Positions 1 to 8,120 of a DNA stretch of 18,256 nt are shown here, piece after piece. Under the pieces are notes generated by a model. The model did not search any database and was not told the origin of the DNA. It worked only from the letters and a program-made list of their open reading frames with translations. The DNA is from an uncultured Oscillospiraceae bacterium (GTDB lineage Bacteria > Bacillota > Clostridia > Oscillospirales > Acutalibacteraceae), in the NCBI GenBank assembly GCA_900540275.1, contig UQFO01000029.1, positions 1-18,256 of the forward strand, read 5' to 3'. A program made the translations under genes and the position numbers. How positions within the stretch are numbered: position 1 is the stretch's first letter; each line of letters opens with the position of its first letter.

Positions 1-37
1 AAAAACAGCGGATTGTTTTTCCCTTTTGATTAAAACA

Positions 38-105
38 TAGAAAGTTTTATGAAGAGACCCAAGAAGCAGATGGCTTTCTTTAAAAAGAGAGAAGCAGGAT
101 GCTTC
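38..105 (+). repeat. Terminal inverted repeat, left copy
   Basis: This 68-bp segment matches the reverse complement of 18189-18256 at about 63 of 68 positions without gaps. It contains GAAGCA-GGA-TGCTTC (91-105), a 6-bp hairpin. Read on the minus strand, the hairpin is followed by a run of T, then by a second CTGCTTCTT motif and more T. The copy lies 3' of the minus-strand gene at 160-927, just past that gene's own terminator. No ORF is associated with it. It is probably a dispersed intergenic repeat rather than the end of a mobile element, because no transposase is present. That interpretation is inference; the identity to the right copy is read directly. Confidence 0.8.
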
Positions 106-150
106 ATAAAAAACAAAAGCCCGCTGCGGCAATGAAACCGCTGCGGGCTT
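105..150 (-). terminator. Rho-independent terminator of the 160-927 gene
   Basis: The two 13-nt arms at 117-129 and 138-150 pair with one T-T mismatch around an 8-nt loop. The stem is GC-rich (GCCCGC against GCGGGC). On the minus strand it is followed by TTTTGTTTTTT. It lies 10 bp beyond the stop codon of the minus-strand gene at 160-927, so it ends that transcript and probably the run of genes upstream. Confidence 0.88.
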
Positions 151-159
151 AAATTTTAA

Positions 160-927
160 TTAATCGAATAAGTGATTCAAAAAATCCCCAATCGCGTCAA
201 GCGCGCTAGTTGTAAGCAGCTCCATGCTTTGCTCGCCGAGCGAAAACTCCTTGATTTCAAGCGTGACCTCCTGCGACATAACCTCTACCGAGACCTCGGA
301 CGGAAAGCGCACCGTGCTTCCTTCAAACGTGAGTTTGTCCGACAGGCTTTTTACCGAATCGTTCTGGAACAAAAACGGCGTAATCCAATCGGCGGGGACA
401 GGCAGCTTGCCGAGCTTTGTGTTGGATAGCGTGACAACAAATTCCTTGCCCTCGCTGTCAAGCGAAACCTGCGCGTCGCCGGACAGCACGAGCACTTGCC
501 CCATGCCGTTGAGCCGGGCGTAAACCCTGCACGGCTCTTCCTTATGCAGGCTGAAAACGAGCGCGTCCATCCGGATGGGGGAGGACGCCTGCTCCTCGTC
601 CGCGGCCGCGCGCTGCTGGAACAGGTAGGCGAGCATGGAATTGAGCTCGCTTTCGCTGATTTCCTGCTTTGCGCCGAACATGACTGACTGCGCGAGCGTG
701 TAGGCGAGCTTGTTGGAAGATTCAACCTCAAACTTTGAAAGGCCGTCGGTCGAAAGCGCCAGGTTGATGGCAGTCACTGCCGCAATCGCAAGGAGCACAA
801 CCAAAACGCCGATGGTAATAAAAATATTCCGCACAGCATGCCCGCGCTTTTCGGGCTCCTGCTCCGGCTGCCCGAAATGGTCGCCGTAATCGTCGGGCGG
901 CACAGCGCTATGTATTTCCTTTTTCAT
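160..927 (-). CDS. Membrane-anchored protein of unknown function
   Basis: This encodes 255 residues. About 32 hydrophilic, acidic N-terminal residues are followed by one strongly hydrophobic segment at about 33-56, rich in V, L, I and A. The remaining ~200 residues are soluble and presumably extracytoplasmic. With no signal-peptidase site apparent, it is probably a single-pass type II membrane protein. The soluble part alternates polar and hydrophobic residues in a beta-rich style, with a recurrent V-x-L-S-type pattern. That resembles YpmS/DUF2140-like proteins in general build, but I cannot assign it to that family. The ATG start has GGAGG seven bases upstream. It lies 25 bp downstream of the 953-1675 gene on the same strand and is followed by a strong terminator, so it is the last gene of the run. 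Function unknown. Confidence 0.72.
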   Translation of the reverse strand: MKKEIHSAVPPDDYGDHFGQPEQEPEKRGHAVRNIFITIGVLVVLLAIAAVTAINLALSTDGLSKFEVESSNKLAYTLAQSVMFGAKQEISESELNSMLAYLFQQRAAADEEQASSPIRMDALVFSLHKEEPCRVYARLNGMGQVLVLSGDAQVSLDSEGKEFVVTLSNTKLGKLPVPADWITPFLFQNDSVKSLSDKLTFEGSTVRFPSEVSVEVMSQEVTLEIKEFSLGEQSMELLTTSALDAIGDFLNHLFD

Positions 928-952
928 ATAAATCCTCCGTTTCGGGGCTGAA

Positions 953-1675
953 TCACAGTATGGCGGGAACTTCTTGCTTTCCCAGTGCGTTACGCAGTTT
1001 ATTTATTGGGACGGCCATTGTATCGGCCGTATTAGTCCGGCAGTTGACCCCCGTTAAAACCAGCGTGCCATCTGTCCACCCGGCGAAATCGATATTGTCA
1101 TAAATATCGTAATTTGCGTCAACCAGCAAATGGATATCCAGCCACGCTTCATTGGCTTTCAATGGCTGTGAAAAATCGAGCACGGCCACAGAATAAGGGC
1201 GCGCCCAAAAACAACCGGGTATGGCAAGAAGGCTGCTTTGCGGTTCGTAATATGCGTCCATCCAGATAAAGGTTTCCGCGAAATCCTCCTTTCCATATGG
1301 GAAAGACTGGGCTGGGATATAGTGGAGGTCCTGCATGGTTTGCAGATTCAGGACGCTGTACCCATACAGGTCCTGGCGGAAAATAAGATAATCATTCCCG
1401 TCGCTATGCTCAATGAGCCGGTAGAATTCCGCGTTGTTATCGATATTGTACCAGCGGTAGAAAACCTCGCCTCTTTGACCTTGCAGCTCGCATTCGCTTC
1501 CACGCTGTGGATTATTTTGGTTTTTATCTTTATAGTCCCGCACTTTGAGTATAAAGGCGCCGGGTTCGGTATTCAGCTTTATTTTTTCTGTACGCGGACA
1601 GAGGTATTCAGGACGAAACACGGACATACGCTGTTTCCGCCAATTCTGGTATTCTTTTGTGTATGCCACATTCAT
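953..1675 (-). CDS. Hypothetical protein, beta-rich
   Basis: This encodes 240 residues with no signal peptide and no membrane segment. It is rich in aromatic residues (W, Y, F) and has short repeated beta-type stretches such as DYLIFRQDLYGYSVLNL and ETFIWMDAYYEPQSSLLAIP. These suggest a WD-like or bladed beta fold. I recall similar uncharacterised proteins with a Y/H-x-P-x-x-x-L-L-A-x-x-G-C-x-W core in Firmicutes, but know no function for them. The ATG start has AAGGGA about nine bases upstream. It sits 52 bp after mutS2 and 25 bp before the 160-927 gene. Base composition looks more AT-rich than mutS2, which hints at more recent arrival. It has no place in the conserved recO-mutS2 neighbourhood. 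Confidence 0.68.
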   Translation of the reverse strand: MNVAYTKEYQNWRKQRMSVFRPEYLCPRTEKIKLNTEPGAFILKVRDYKDKNQNNPQRGSECELQGQRGEVFYRWYNIDNNAEFYRLIEHSDGNDYLIFRQDLYGYSVLNLQTMQDLHYIPAQSFPYGKEDFAETFIWMDAYYEPQSSLLAIPGCFWARPYSVAVLDFSQPLKANEAWLDIHLLVDANYDIYDNIDFAGWTDGTLVLTGVNCRTNTADTMAVPINKLRNALGKQEVPAIL

Positions 1676-1727
1676 ATGCAGGGTTCCCTTCCAATAATGG
1701 GGCGGATGGATATGGATGGAATTAATT

Positions 1728-4082
1728 TTATTTCAGCTCCACAATGGTCACGCCGCTTTCACCCTCGCCGTATACGCCGAGGCGGAAGCTCTTGACCGCT
1801 TTGTTCCCTTTTAAATGCGCGTGTACCTCACGGCGCAGCACGCCGGTTCCCTTGCCGTGGATGACCGTAATCTGCCCGATGCCGGACAGGATTGCGGAAT
1901 CGATGGCGTTTTCAAGCTCCATAATTGCCTCGATTGCCGTCATCCCGCGCAAATCGACGTCCGTTACAGGCCGCGCGGTCGCGGCGCCTTTTACATTGCG
2001 CGTCGTCGAGCGGACAATTTCCTTCTGCGGCTTTTCGTTTAACAGGCGCAGGTTGTCGAGCGGTACGCGCGTTTTGATAATGCCCGCCTGTACGAGTACC
2101 TTTCCGGAGGTGTCCGCCTCCTCCAGCACCGTACCCTTTTTATCGATATCGAAAATCAGCACGCTGTCGCCCTTTTTGAGCGCGCGCGGCAGGGTATAGC
2201 CGCTGTTGCTTTTTTCCTTGATTGGGTCGGCGCTGTCGTCCATTTTACGGATACCGGCGCGAAGCTCCGCCTTTTCCTGCGCGCTAAGGCCCTTTTTCTT
2301 TTCGGCCTGCTCGAGCCTGTCGAGGATAGCGTACGCCTGTGCGCGCGTTTTCGCGCTTATCTGCTGCGCTTCCTCCTTGGCTTTTTTTATTTCCTCGTCC
2401 GCAAGCTGTTTGACGCGGCTAAGCTCCTGCTGCGCCCGCTCGCGGTCACGCTTTGCCTTCTGGGTGATTTCTTCCGTTTCCCTCAGGCGTTCCTCAAGCC
2501 CCTGCCGGCGCTTTTCAAGCGTCTGCACAACGTCCTCAAACTGCCTGTTTTCAGCGGATACCAGCTCCCGCGCGCGGGATACGACTTCCTTCGACAGCCC
2601 CAGCCTTTCGGAAATGGCAAACGCGTTCGACCGGCCCGGCACGCCGATGAGTAATTTATAGGTGGGGCGCAGGGTCGCAACGTCGAACTCGCAGCAGCCG
2701 TTTTCCACGCCGTCGTTCTGTAGGGCGAAAGCCTTTAGCTCCGCGTAATGCGTCGTAGAGGCGGTCTTTGCGCCGAGGACGCGCAGCCGTTCCAGGATTG
2801 CGATAGCAAGCGCCGCGCCCTCTACCGGGTCGGTTCCCGCGCCCAGCTCGTCTATGAGCACCAGGCTGCCCGTGCCGGCCTGCTTTAAAATATCGGTAAT
2901 GTTCGTCATATGCGCGGAAAAGGTGGAAAGGGACTGCTCAATGCTCTGCTCGTCCCCGATGTCCGCAAGCACCGTGCCGAACACGGAAAGCTCGCTGTTG
3001 TCCCTTGCGGGTATCATCAGGCCGCACATCGCCATCAGGGTAAGAAGCCCCAGCGTTTTTAAAGATACGGTTTTGCCGCCCGTGTTCGGGCCTGTGATAA
3101 CGAGCGTGTCGAACGCAATCCCAAGCTCAATATCGGTCGGCACGACCTTCTGCGGGTCAATTAGCGGATGGCGCGCCTCCCTGAGCTTTATTTTCCCTTT
3201 GTCGTTTAATACCGGCGTGCTCGCTTTCATTTTATAGCCGAGCTCCGCTTTCGCAAAAATCACATTCAGCTCGATGAGCATATGGTAGCTTTCTGTAACC
3301 TGGTCGGCAAACGAACCGGCTTCCGCGGAAAGCTCCGCCAAAATGCGCTCGATTTCCGCCTTCTCCCTGCTGCGCAGGACGCGGATTTCATTGTTTGCCT
3401 CGACCACGCCCATCGGCTCGATAAAAAGCGTTGCGCCGGAGGACGAGGTGTCGTGCACCAGCCCCTTGATATTCGCTCGGCATTCCGCCTTAACGGGCAC
3501 GACGTACCGTCCGTCGCGGATGGTCACAATGGCGTCCTGCAAATATTTTTGGTACGACGCGCTGTGTATCATTTTATCGAGCACGTCGCGCGCTTTAGCA
3601 GAAGCGCTTTGTATCTTCCGGCGGATAGAGGCAAGCTCGTTTGACGCGTGGTCAGACATTTCTTCTTCCGACAAAATCGCGCCCGTAATCTTCTCCTCTA
3701 AATACTTATTTGGCACGAGCGTTTCAAAATACGGGTCGAGCGACGTTTCCACCGAAGCGGATTTCTGCCGCCACTGCTTTAACGAACGGATAACGCGCAG
3801 CACTTCGGCTATACGCAGCAGCTCGGGCATCGTAAGAACGCCGCCCGCCTGCGCGCGGCGAAGGGGATTGGATACGTCTTTCACGCCGCCGAACGACGGG
3901 GCGCCGAACCGCCCGCTGAGCATATGCGCGTCGCTTGTTTCTTTTTGTAAAAGGGTAACCTCATACAGCCCGTGCGCCGGCGCCAGCCGGAGCGCAAGGT
4001 CGTGCGCGTCCGCGCAGGTCGTTTCCTGCGCGAGCATATGTAATATTTTATCAAGCTCCAGGGCTTTTTCGTGTCTGTTCAT
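1728..4082 (-). CDS. mutS2: MutS2 / RqcU ribosome-rescue ATPase with Smr domain
   Basis: This encodes about 784 residues, the usual family length. The order is an N-terminal core domain, a MutS-type ATPase with Walker A GPNTGGKT (about 331-338) and Walker B LVLIDELGAGTDP, a long charged coiled coil (about 505-600), a KOW-like linker, and a C-terminal Smr domain with VDLRGM and HGKGTGVLR. The N-terminal mismatch-recognition domains of MutS1 are absent, as expected. In Bacillus, MutS2 splits collided ribosomes for quality control; in other bacteria it suppresses recombination. I place the start at ATG 4082, seven bases after GGAGA. The in-frame TTG at 4088 would lie only one base from that ribosome-binding site. 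It follows recO after 26 bp and is probably in the same transcript. Confidence 0.96.
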   Translation of the reverse strand: MNRHEKALELDKILHMLAQETTCADAHDLALRLAPAHGLYEVTLLQKETSDAHMLSGRFGAPSFGGVKDVSNPLRRAQAGGVLTMPELLRIAEVLRVIRSLKQWRQKSASVETSLDPYFETLVPNKYLEEKITGAILSEEEMSDHASNELASIRRKIQSASAKARDVLDKMIHSASYQKYLQDAIVTIRDGRYVVPVKAECRANIKGLVHDTSSSGATLFIEPMGVVEANNEIRVLRSREKAEIERILAELSAEAGSFADQVTESYHMLIELNVIFAKAELGYKMKASTPVLNDKGKIKLREARHPLIDPQKVVPTDIELGIAFDTLVITGPNTGGKTVSLKTLGLLTLMAMCGLMIPARDNSELSVFGTVLADIGDEQSIEQSLSTFSAHMTNITDILKQAGTGSLVLIDELGAGTDPVEGAALAIAILERLRVLGAKTASTTHYAELKAFALQNDGVENGCCEFDVATLRPTYKLLIGVPGRSNAFAISERLGLSKEVVSRARELVSAENRQFEDVVQTLEKRRQGLEERLRETEEITQKAKRDRERAQQELSRVKQLADEEIKKAKEEAQQISAKTRAQAYAILDRLEQAEKKKGLSAQEKAELRAGIRKMDDSADPIKEKSNSGYTLPRALKKGDSVLIFDIDKKGTVLEEADTSGKVLVQAGIIKTRVPLDNLRLLNEKPQKEIVRSTTRNVKGAATARPVTDVDLRGMTAIEAIMELENAIDSAILSGIGQITVIHGKGTGVLRREVHAHLKGNKAVKSFRLGVYGEGESGVTIVELK

Positions 4083-4108
4083 TTTCAATTCTCCGGTGTG
4101 TATCTATG

Positions 4109-4855
4109 TTAGTCTCGTATGGTTTTATAAAAATCGAGCGTTTTAAAGCTTTTTTCGCTGATATGCAGCAGGTATTCCTCGCTTGCGCGCTCCAGCAGGG
4201 CGATGGAATCCTCCGGCAGGGTAAACTGGAACAGCTTGTCAAACTCCGCGTAAACGCAGTGGCGCATCGCGGTCGTCACGCCCATGCCCAGCAGGATGGA
4301 ATATTCACCGTTTTCTTTGAGGCAGTCCCCACACAGCAAAACGCCGCGTTTCGGCAAAAAATGCATTTTTTCGTGCTCGTAGCATTTGCAGCCCTCACAA
4401 CAGACGAGATCGGGCATATAGCCGCCGATTGTCAGCATACGCAGCTCGACCGCCGCCTTGATAAGCCCCGCGGGGCGCTTGCCGCGTGAAAGCAGGTACA
4501 GCGCGTTTAGCAGCAGGCGCAGGTAATCTCCGGCGGGCAGGTTTTCCGGCACAAAATGGAGCGCAAGCTCACAAAAGTACTGCGCAAGCGACATGTTCAC
4601 CACATCGTTTCTCAGTGGGATGAACATCTCCTCAGACTGCGCCTCGTCGATGGTATAGGTATCCCGCCCGGCGAAAATCACCAGGCGGGAATAGCACAGC
4701 AGCCGTGTGGCGGCTCCCTTGGGGCTTTTAAGGCTGCGGCAGTTGCGCACAAATGCGCGCACAACGCCGTGGCTTCTCGTCAAAACCGTGACCAGCCTAT
4801 TCTGCTCCCCGATATTCTGTTCCCTGAGTATCAGACCATCCGTCGAAATTCTCAT
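4109..4855 (-). CDS. recO: DNA repair protein RecO
   Basis: This encodes 248 residues, typical of RecO. RecO helps RecR load RecA onto SSB-coated single-stranded DNA and anneals complementary strands. The N-terminal OB fold starts with MRISTDGLILREQNIGEQNR, which fits the family. The C-terminal half has a zinc-knuckle pattern, C-x2-C followed by LLCGDC (about residues 152-177). The ATG start has AGGAGG six bases upstream. Its first 59 bp overlap the 3' end of yqzL in another frame, so the two are probably translationally coupled. The era-yqzL-recO order is the standard Firmicutes arrangement. Confidence 0.95.
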   Translation of the reverse strand: MRISTDGLILREQNIGEQNRLVTVLTRSHGVVRAFVRNCRSLKSPKGAATRLLCYSRLVIFAGRDTYTIDEAQSEEMFIPLRNDVVNMSLAQYFCELALHFVPENLPAGDYLRLLLNALYLLSRGKRPAGLIKAAVELRMLTIGGYMPDLVCCEGCKCYEHEKMHFLPKRGVLLCGDCLKENGEYSILLGMGVTTAMRHCVYAEFDKLFQFTLPEDSIALLERASEEYLLHISEKSFKTLDFYKTIRD

Positions 4856-4979
4856 GCGCGGCCTCCTGCGCGATGCCGGCGCCGGGCTGCTTTCCCTCGT
4901 TTTTAATCGTTGTATACGTTAAATAGTCGAGAACGCTCCCGGTCTGTAAAAAAGCCGTCCAGGCATCCGTTTCGTCCAT
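4797..4979 (-). CDS. yqzL: YqzL-like small protein
   Basis: This encodes 60 residues. The N-terminal core has the spacing of the YqzL family (W-x2-F-x2-T-G-x-V-x2-Y-L), seen here as AWTAFLQTGSVLDYLTY. The position between era and recO is exactly where Bacillus has yqzL. Function is unknown in the family. The last ~20 residues form a tail longer than in Bacillus (about 47 residues) and are encoded in DNA that also encodes the start of recO. The ATG start has AAGGGTG about nine bases upstream. A TATACT hexamer lies about 55 bp upstream (5034-5039) but I find no convincing -35. Identification rests on the short core and on synteny. Confidence 0.78.
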   Translation of the reverse strand: MDETDAWTAFLQTGSVLDYLTYTTIKNEGKQPGAGIAQEAAHENFDGWSDTQGTEYRGAE

Positions 4980-5119
4980 ATCTTACACACCCTTAACCGT
5001 TATTAAAGCGGACGTTTTTTCGTCCCTATTAACAGTATACTCACGCACAATGGTGATATAGCGTGTAAATTGTAGAACAAAATTAAGTTAATTTTTTCCT
5101 TATTTTATCGTTGGCGCGT

Positions 5120-6055
5120 TTAGTCAAAGTTCGAGCTGTCGTAGCCGAGCGAGCGCAGGATACCCTGCCGGTTGCGCCAGTCCTCCTTTACCTTGACCCA
5201 CAGGGTCAGGTTGATTTTACAGTCGAAAAACCGCTCCATGTCCTGCCTTGCAAAGGAGCCGACCTTCTTGAGCATGGCGCCGCCCTTCCCGATTATGATT
5301 CCTTTATGGCTGTCGCGCTCGCAGTAAATGGTTGCGTCCAGGTCTACGATGCCTGAATTGTCCGGGCGCGTTTTCATTTTTTCCACGACCACCGCCGTTC
5401 CGTGCGGGATTTCCTTGTCGAGCAGGCGCAGCAGCTTTTCGCGGATAATTTCGCCCGCGAGCACGCGCTCCGGCTGGTCGGTCAGCGTATCGTCGTCAAA
5501 CATGTGGCCGCCAGGCTGGGAGAGCTTTGCAAGCTCCCGCTTCAGCTCGTCCACGCCTCTTCCATCCTGCGCGCAGACCGGGACGATTGCTTCAAAATCG
5601 AATTCTTTACTGTAATGGAGAATGCGTTCCATCATTTCTTCCTTGTTTTTCAGCAAATCGATTTTATTGAGCGCAAGCACGGCCGGAAGCCCGAGCTTTT
5701 TAAATTTTTCAATGAGTGTAAGCTCCGTCTGCGACGGGTCGTACCCCGCCTCCGCAACGAGCAGGCAGGCGTCCACGCCGGACACCGACTCGTTTACAGA
5801 GCGCACCATGTAGCTGCCGAGCTCCGTGCGCGGCTTGTGCATACCGGGCGTGTCGATAAAGACGAGCTGTACCTCGTTTTCTGTCAGCACACCCATGATA
5901 CGGGTGCGCGTCGTCTGCGGCTTGCTTGACACAATGGCGATTTTCTGCCCGAGCATTTGGTTTAAAAGAGAAGACTTGCCGACGTTCGGCCTGCCGACTA
6001 TCGCGATAAACGCCGTTCTGTCATTATCGTTTTGATTTGTTATCAGTTGGTTCAA
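5120..6055 (-). CDS. era: GTPase Era
   Basis: This encodes 311 residues. Era is an essential GTPase that binds the 3' end of 16S rRNA and matures the 30S subunit. Visible motifs are G1 GRPNVGKSS, a G2-region TTRTR, G3 DTPGMH and G4 NKID, then a C-terminal KH domain with GKGGAMLKKVG. I chose the TTG start at 6055 because GGAGGTAG lies just upstream and the resulting length fits the family (about 300). The ATG further upstream at 6235 would add 60 residues unlike Era, and would run through a terminator-like hairpin and into dgkA. Cytidine deaminase (cdd), often between dgkA and era, is absent. Confidence 0.95.
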   Translation of the reverse strand: MNQLITNQNDNDRTAFIAIVGRPNVGKSSLLNQMLGQKIAIVSSKPQTTRTRIMGVLTENEVQLVFIDTPGMHKPRTELGSYMVRSVNESVSGVDACLLVAEAGYDPSQTELTLIEKFKKLGLPAVLALNKIDLLKNKEEMMERILHYSKEFDFEAIVPVCAQDGRGVDELKRELAKLSQPGGHMFDDDTLTDQPERVLAGEIIREKLLRLLDKEIPHGTAVVVEKMKTRPDNSGIVDLDATIYCERDSHKGIIIGKGGAMLKKVGSFARQDMERFFDCKINLTLWVKVKEDWRNRQGILRSLGYDSSNFD

Positions 6056-6090
6056 AGAGCTACCTCCGTGGCCCTGCGGCCCTGTAAATT

Positions 6091-6120
6091 TGAAAAGGCG
6101 GAGAGCCGATCCCTCCGCCT
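6091..6120 (-). terminator. Possible intrinsic terminator between dgkA and era
   Basis: An 8-bp perfect stem (6113-6120 with 6096-6103) around a 9-nt loop is followed on the minus strand by TTTTC and more A/T. It lies 30 bp past dgkA and 41 bp before the era start. The U tract is short, so it may attenuate rather than stop transcription entering era. I see no clear promoter between it and era. Confidence 0.55.
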
Positions 6121-6149
6121 GTCCGTATCGTTTCCAATGGTAAGGTGTT

Positions 6150-6662
6150 TTATTGGTTCCCGCCGTCATCGTTGCCGCCTTCCCTGTGGAACAGGGATTT
6201 TGCGTTTTCCGCCATAGCGGCTGGGCCGATGACAATGAATAATACCGCTATCAGCAGCGTTAGTATAAACAGCGTAAAGACTGCCGGTTCTCCGCAAAGG
6301 AAATTAACAAGCGCCCACAGCCTGTCCGGCTGCCAGAATATCAGCACGCCGATGACAGCCGCAAAGATAGCGGTTACGAGCACGGCGCCCGCGGCAACGT
6401 CCTTTGCAAGCTTGATAAGCGGGTGGTATTCCTTTGTTACGGCATCGCTGATTTTTTCCACCGCCGTATTGACAAGCTCCGCCGACATCACGCTGCCTAT
6501 CGTGAGCAGAAGCAGCGCCCAGCGGTCCGCAGGCAGCCCGAAAAAAGCTCCGAGAGCCAGTACGTATAGCGCCGCGACGATATGGATGCGCATATTGCGC
6601 TCTGATTTGATTCCTGCCGCAATGCCGCGGATTGCGTAACGGAAGGAGCGAAAAAAGTCCAT
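6150..6662 (-). CDS. dgkA: Undecaprenol/diacylglycerol kinase, extended form
   Basis: This encodes 170 residues of the DgkA/UdpK integral membrane kinase family. In Gram-positives the enzyme phosphorylates undecaprenol to recycle the cell-wall lipid carrier. The signature AELVNTAVEKISD (E62, N65, E69) and the N-terminal ERNMRIH motif (E21) are present, followed by three membrane helices. A normal Gram-positive member is about 120-130 residues. This one has a C-terminal extension of about 40 residues that includes a fourth hydrophobic segment (FTLFILTLLIAVLFIVIG) and an acidic, glycine-rich tail. The start overlaps the ybeY stop by one base (TAATG), a sign of coupled translation. Confidence 0.92.
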   Translation of the reverse strand: MDFFRSFRYAIRGIAAGIKSERNMRIHIVAALYVLALGAFFGLPADRWALLLLTIGSVMSAELVNTAVEKISDAVTKEYHPLIKLAKDVAAGAVLVTAIFAAVIGVLIFWQPDRLWALVNFLCGEPAVFTLFILTLLIAVLFIVIGPAAMAENAKSLFHREGGNDDGGNQ

Positions 6663-7159
6663 TACTCGTTGATAATATAGCTCGAGGAAGCGGGCAGCCC
6701 GAGCTGGTCCATAATATATTCTTCCTTTTCCCTCATATGTACCCGTTCCAGGTTGTCCTCATGGTCATAGCCAAGCAGATGCAGCACGCTGTGCGCGGTC
6801 AGGTAGCCGACCTCGCGCTGGAGGCTGTGGTCGAACCGCAGCGCCTGCTCCTGCGCCTTTTCCATGGAAATGACGACGTCGCCCAGAATCTGCGCGCCCG
6901 TGTCGGGGTCGATATCGTACACGCCGTTTTCACCCATGCCGAACGAAAGCACGTCCGTGACCATGTCCTTGTCACGGTACTGCTTGTTATAATCCTTGAT
7001 TTGCGCGTTGTTTACAAAGGTCACGCTGATTTCCGCGGAGCCCTTGAATTCCTCCATGCGCAGCACGGCGTTGCAGCAGCGGCGCACAAGCATGCGCAGC
7101 CCCGTGGGAATTTTAATTTCTTTTTGTTTGTTTGTTATGATGACTCTTATCTTATCCAT
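6662..7159 (-). CDS. ybeY: Endoribonuclease YbeY, rRNA maturation factor
   Basis: This encodes 165 residues of the UPF0054 family. The zinc-binding HSVLHLLGYDH motif (H123, H127, H133) is intact, as is DVLSFGM around 69-75. YbeY takes part in 16S rRNA 3'-end maturation and ribosome quality control. I place the start at ATG 7159. It overlaps the phoH stop by eight bases (ATGGATAA), and AGGAGG lies 15 bases upstream, rather far, inside phoH. An upstream in-frame ATG at 7261 would only add residues lying within phoH. The pgpH gene that sits between phoH and ybeY in many Firmicutes is missing. Confidence 0.95.
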   Translation of the reverse strand: MDKIRVIITNKQKEIKIPTGLRMLVRRCCNAVLRMEEFKGSAEISVTFVNNAQIKDYNKQYRDKDMVTDVLSFGMGENGVYDIDPDTGAQILGDVVISMEKAQEQALRFDHSLQREVGYLTAHSVLHLLGYDHEDNLERVHMREKEEYIMDQLGLPASSSYIINE

Positions 7160-8120
7160 TTCTGTTTCGCTTGACCTCCTCGTTTTTCTCATAAGCCTTG
7201 ATGATTTCCTGCACAAGCTTATGGCGGACCACGTCCTTCTCACTGAAGGCGACGTGGGCAATATCTTTTACATTTTTTAAAATCCTGACGCATTCCTTGA
7301 GGCCTGAACGGCATCCGGAAGGCAGGTCTATCTGGGTAATGTCGCCGGTGATGACCATTTTGGAGTTAAAGCCGAGCCTTGTCAAAAACATCTTCATCTG
7401 CTCGCCGGTGGTGTTCTGCGCCTCGTCGAGGATAATAAAGCTGTCGTCGAGCGTGCGCCCGCGCATATACGCAAGGGGCGCCACTTCTATATTGCCGCGC
7501 TCCACGTATTTCTGGTACGTTTCAGCGCCGAGCATATCGAACAGCGCGTCGTACAGGGGGCGCAGGTACGGGTCAACCTTACTCTGTAAATCGCCGGGAA
7601 GGAACCCGAGCTTCTCACCGGCCTCTACAGCAGGCCTGGTCAGTATGATGCGGTTGACCTGCCTGGAACGGAACGCGGTAACGGCCATAGCGACCGCCAG
7701 GTACGTTTTGCCTGTTCCCGCGGGGCCGACGCCGATGGTAATCGTATTGTCCCGTATAGCGCTGCAGTACTGCTTCTGCCCGAGTGTTTTGGGTTTTACC
7801 GGCTTGCCCTTGGAGGTGATGCAGATACAGTCCCCGGCAAGCTGCTCTATTTTTTCCTCGCTGCCGTCGTTTACAAGCGACATGCAGTAGCGGACGTTCT
7901 GCTCGCTTAAGCTTTCGCCGCGGTTTACAAGCTTTAAGAGGCTGTCGATTACCTTCGCGGCCTTTGTAACCGCCTCAGGCTCGCCTGTGATTTTCAGGTC
8001 GGACCCCCTGCCTATAACGCCGACGGCATATTCATTTTCAATCAGCTTGATATTCTCGTCAAAGCTGCCGAACAGCGCCATGGCGTGTTCCATACGGTCT
8101 ATATTTACAATTTGTTCCAG
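7152..8120 (-). CDS. phoH: PhoH-family ATPase (PhoH/PhoL)
   Basis: This encodes 322 residues from the proposed CTG start at 8120, or 313 from the first ATG at 8093. The N-terminal KH-like region (LFGSFDENIKLIE) is followed by the PhoH ATPase domain with Walker A GPAGTGKTYLA, LTRPAVEAGEKLGFLPGD, Walker B FIILDEAQNTT and the TGDITQIDLP motif. PhoH proteins are helicase-like NTPases linked to RNA metabolism and genetically to ybeY. I chose CTG because AAGGTGA (8128-8134) lies seven bases before it and the ATG has no ribosome-binding site. The extra residues also continue the first beta strand seen in relatives. The gene heads the minus-strand cluster. Confidence 0.93.
   Translation of the reverse strand: MEQIVNIDRMEHAMALFGSFDENIKLIENEYAVGVIGRGSDLKITGEPEAVTKAAKVIDSLLKLVNRGESLSEQNVRYCMSLVNDGSEEKIEQLAGDCICITSKGKPVKPKTLGQKQYCSAIRDNTITIGVGPAGTGKTYLAVAMAVTAFRSRQVNRIILTRPAVEAGEKLGFLPGDLQSKVDPYLRPLYDALFDMLGAETYQKYVERGNIEVAPLAYMRGRTLDDSFIILDEAQNTTGEQMKMFLTRLGFNSKMVITGDITQIDLPSGCRSGLKECVRILKNVKDIAHVAFSEKDVVRHKLVQEIIKAYEKNEEVKRNRNG

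Noticed and set aside
1..27. AAAAACA/TGTTTTT hairpin at the very left edge
   Set aside because: Weak A-T stem cut by the window end; cannot be assigned to a gene.
2206..2661. Long opposite-strand ORFs inside mutS2, era, phoH and folC
   Set aside because: They are antisense shadows of well-supported genes with serine- and arginine-rich low-complexity translations and no ribosome-binding sites.
4980..5119. GGACG-N6-CGTCC hairpin (5010-5025) as the era terminator
   Set aside because: Only 5 bp of stem and no T-run after it on the minus strand; transcription may simply continue into yqzL-recO.
6056..6235. N-terminal extension of Era from the ATG at 6235
   Set aside because: The extra 60 residues do not resemble Era, overlap dgkA, and span a terminator-like hairpin; the TTG at 6055 has a proper ribosome-binding site.
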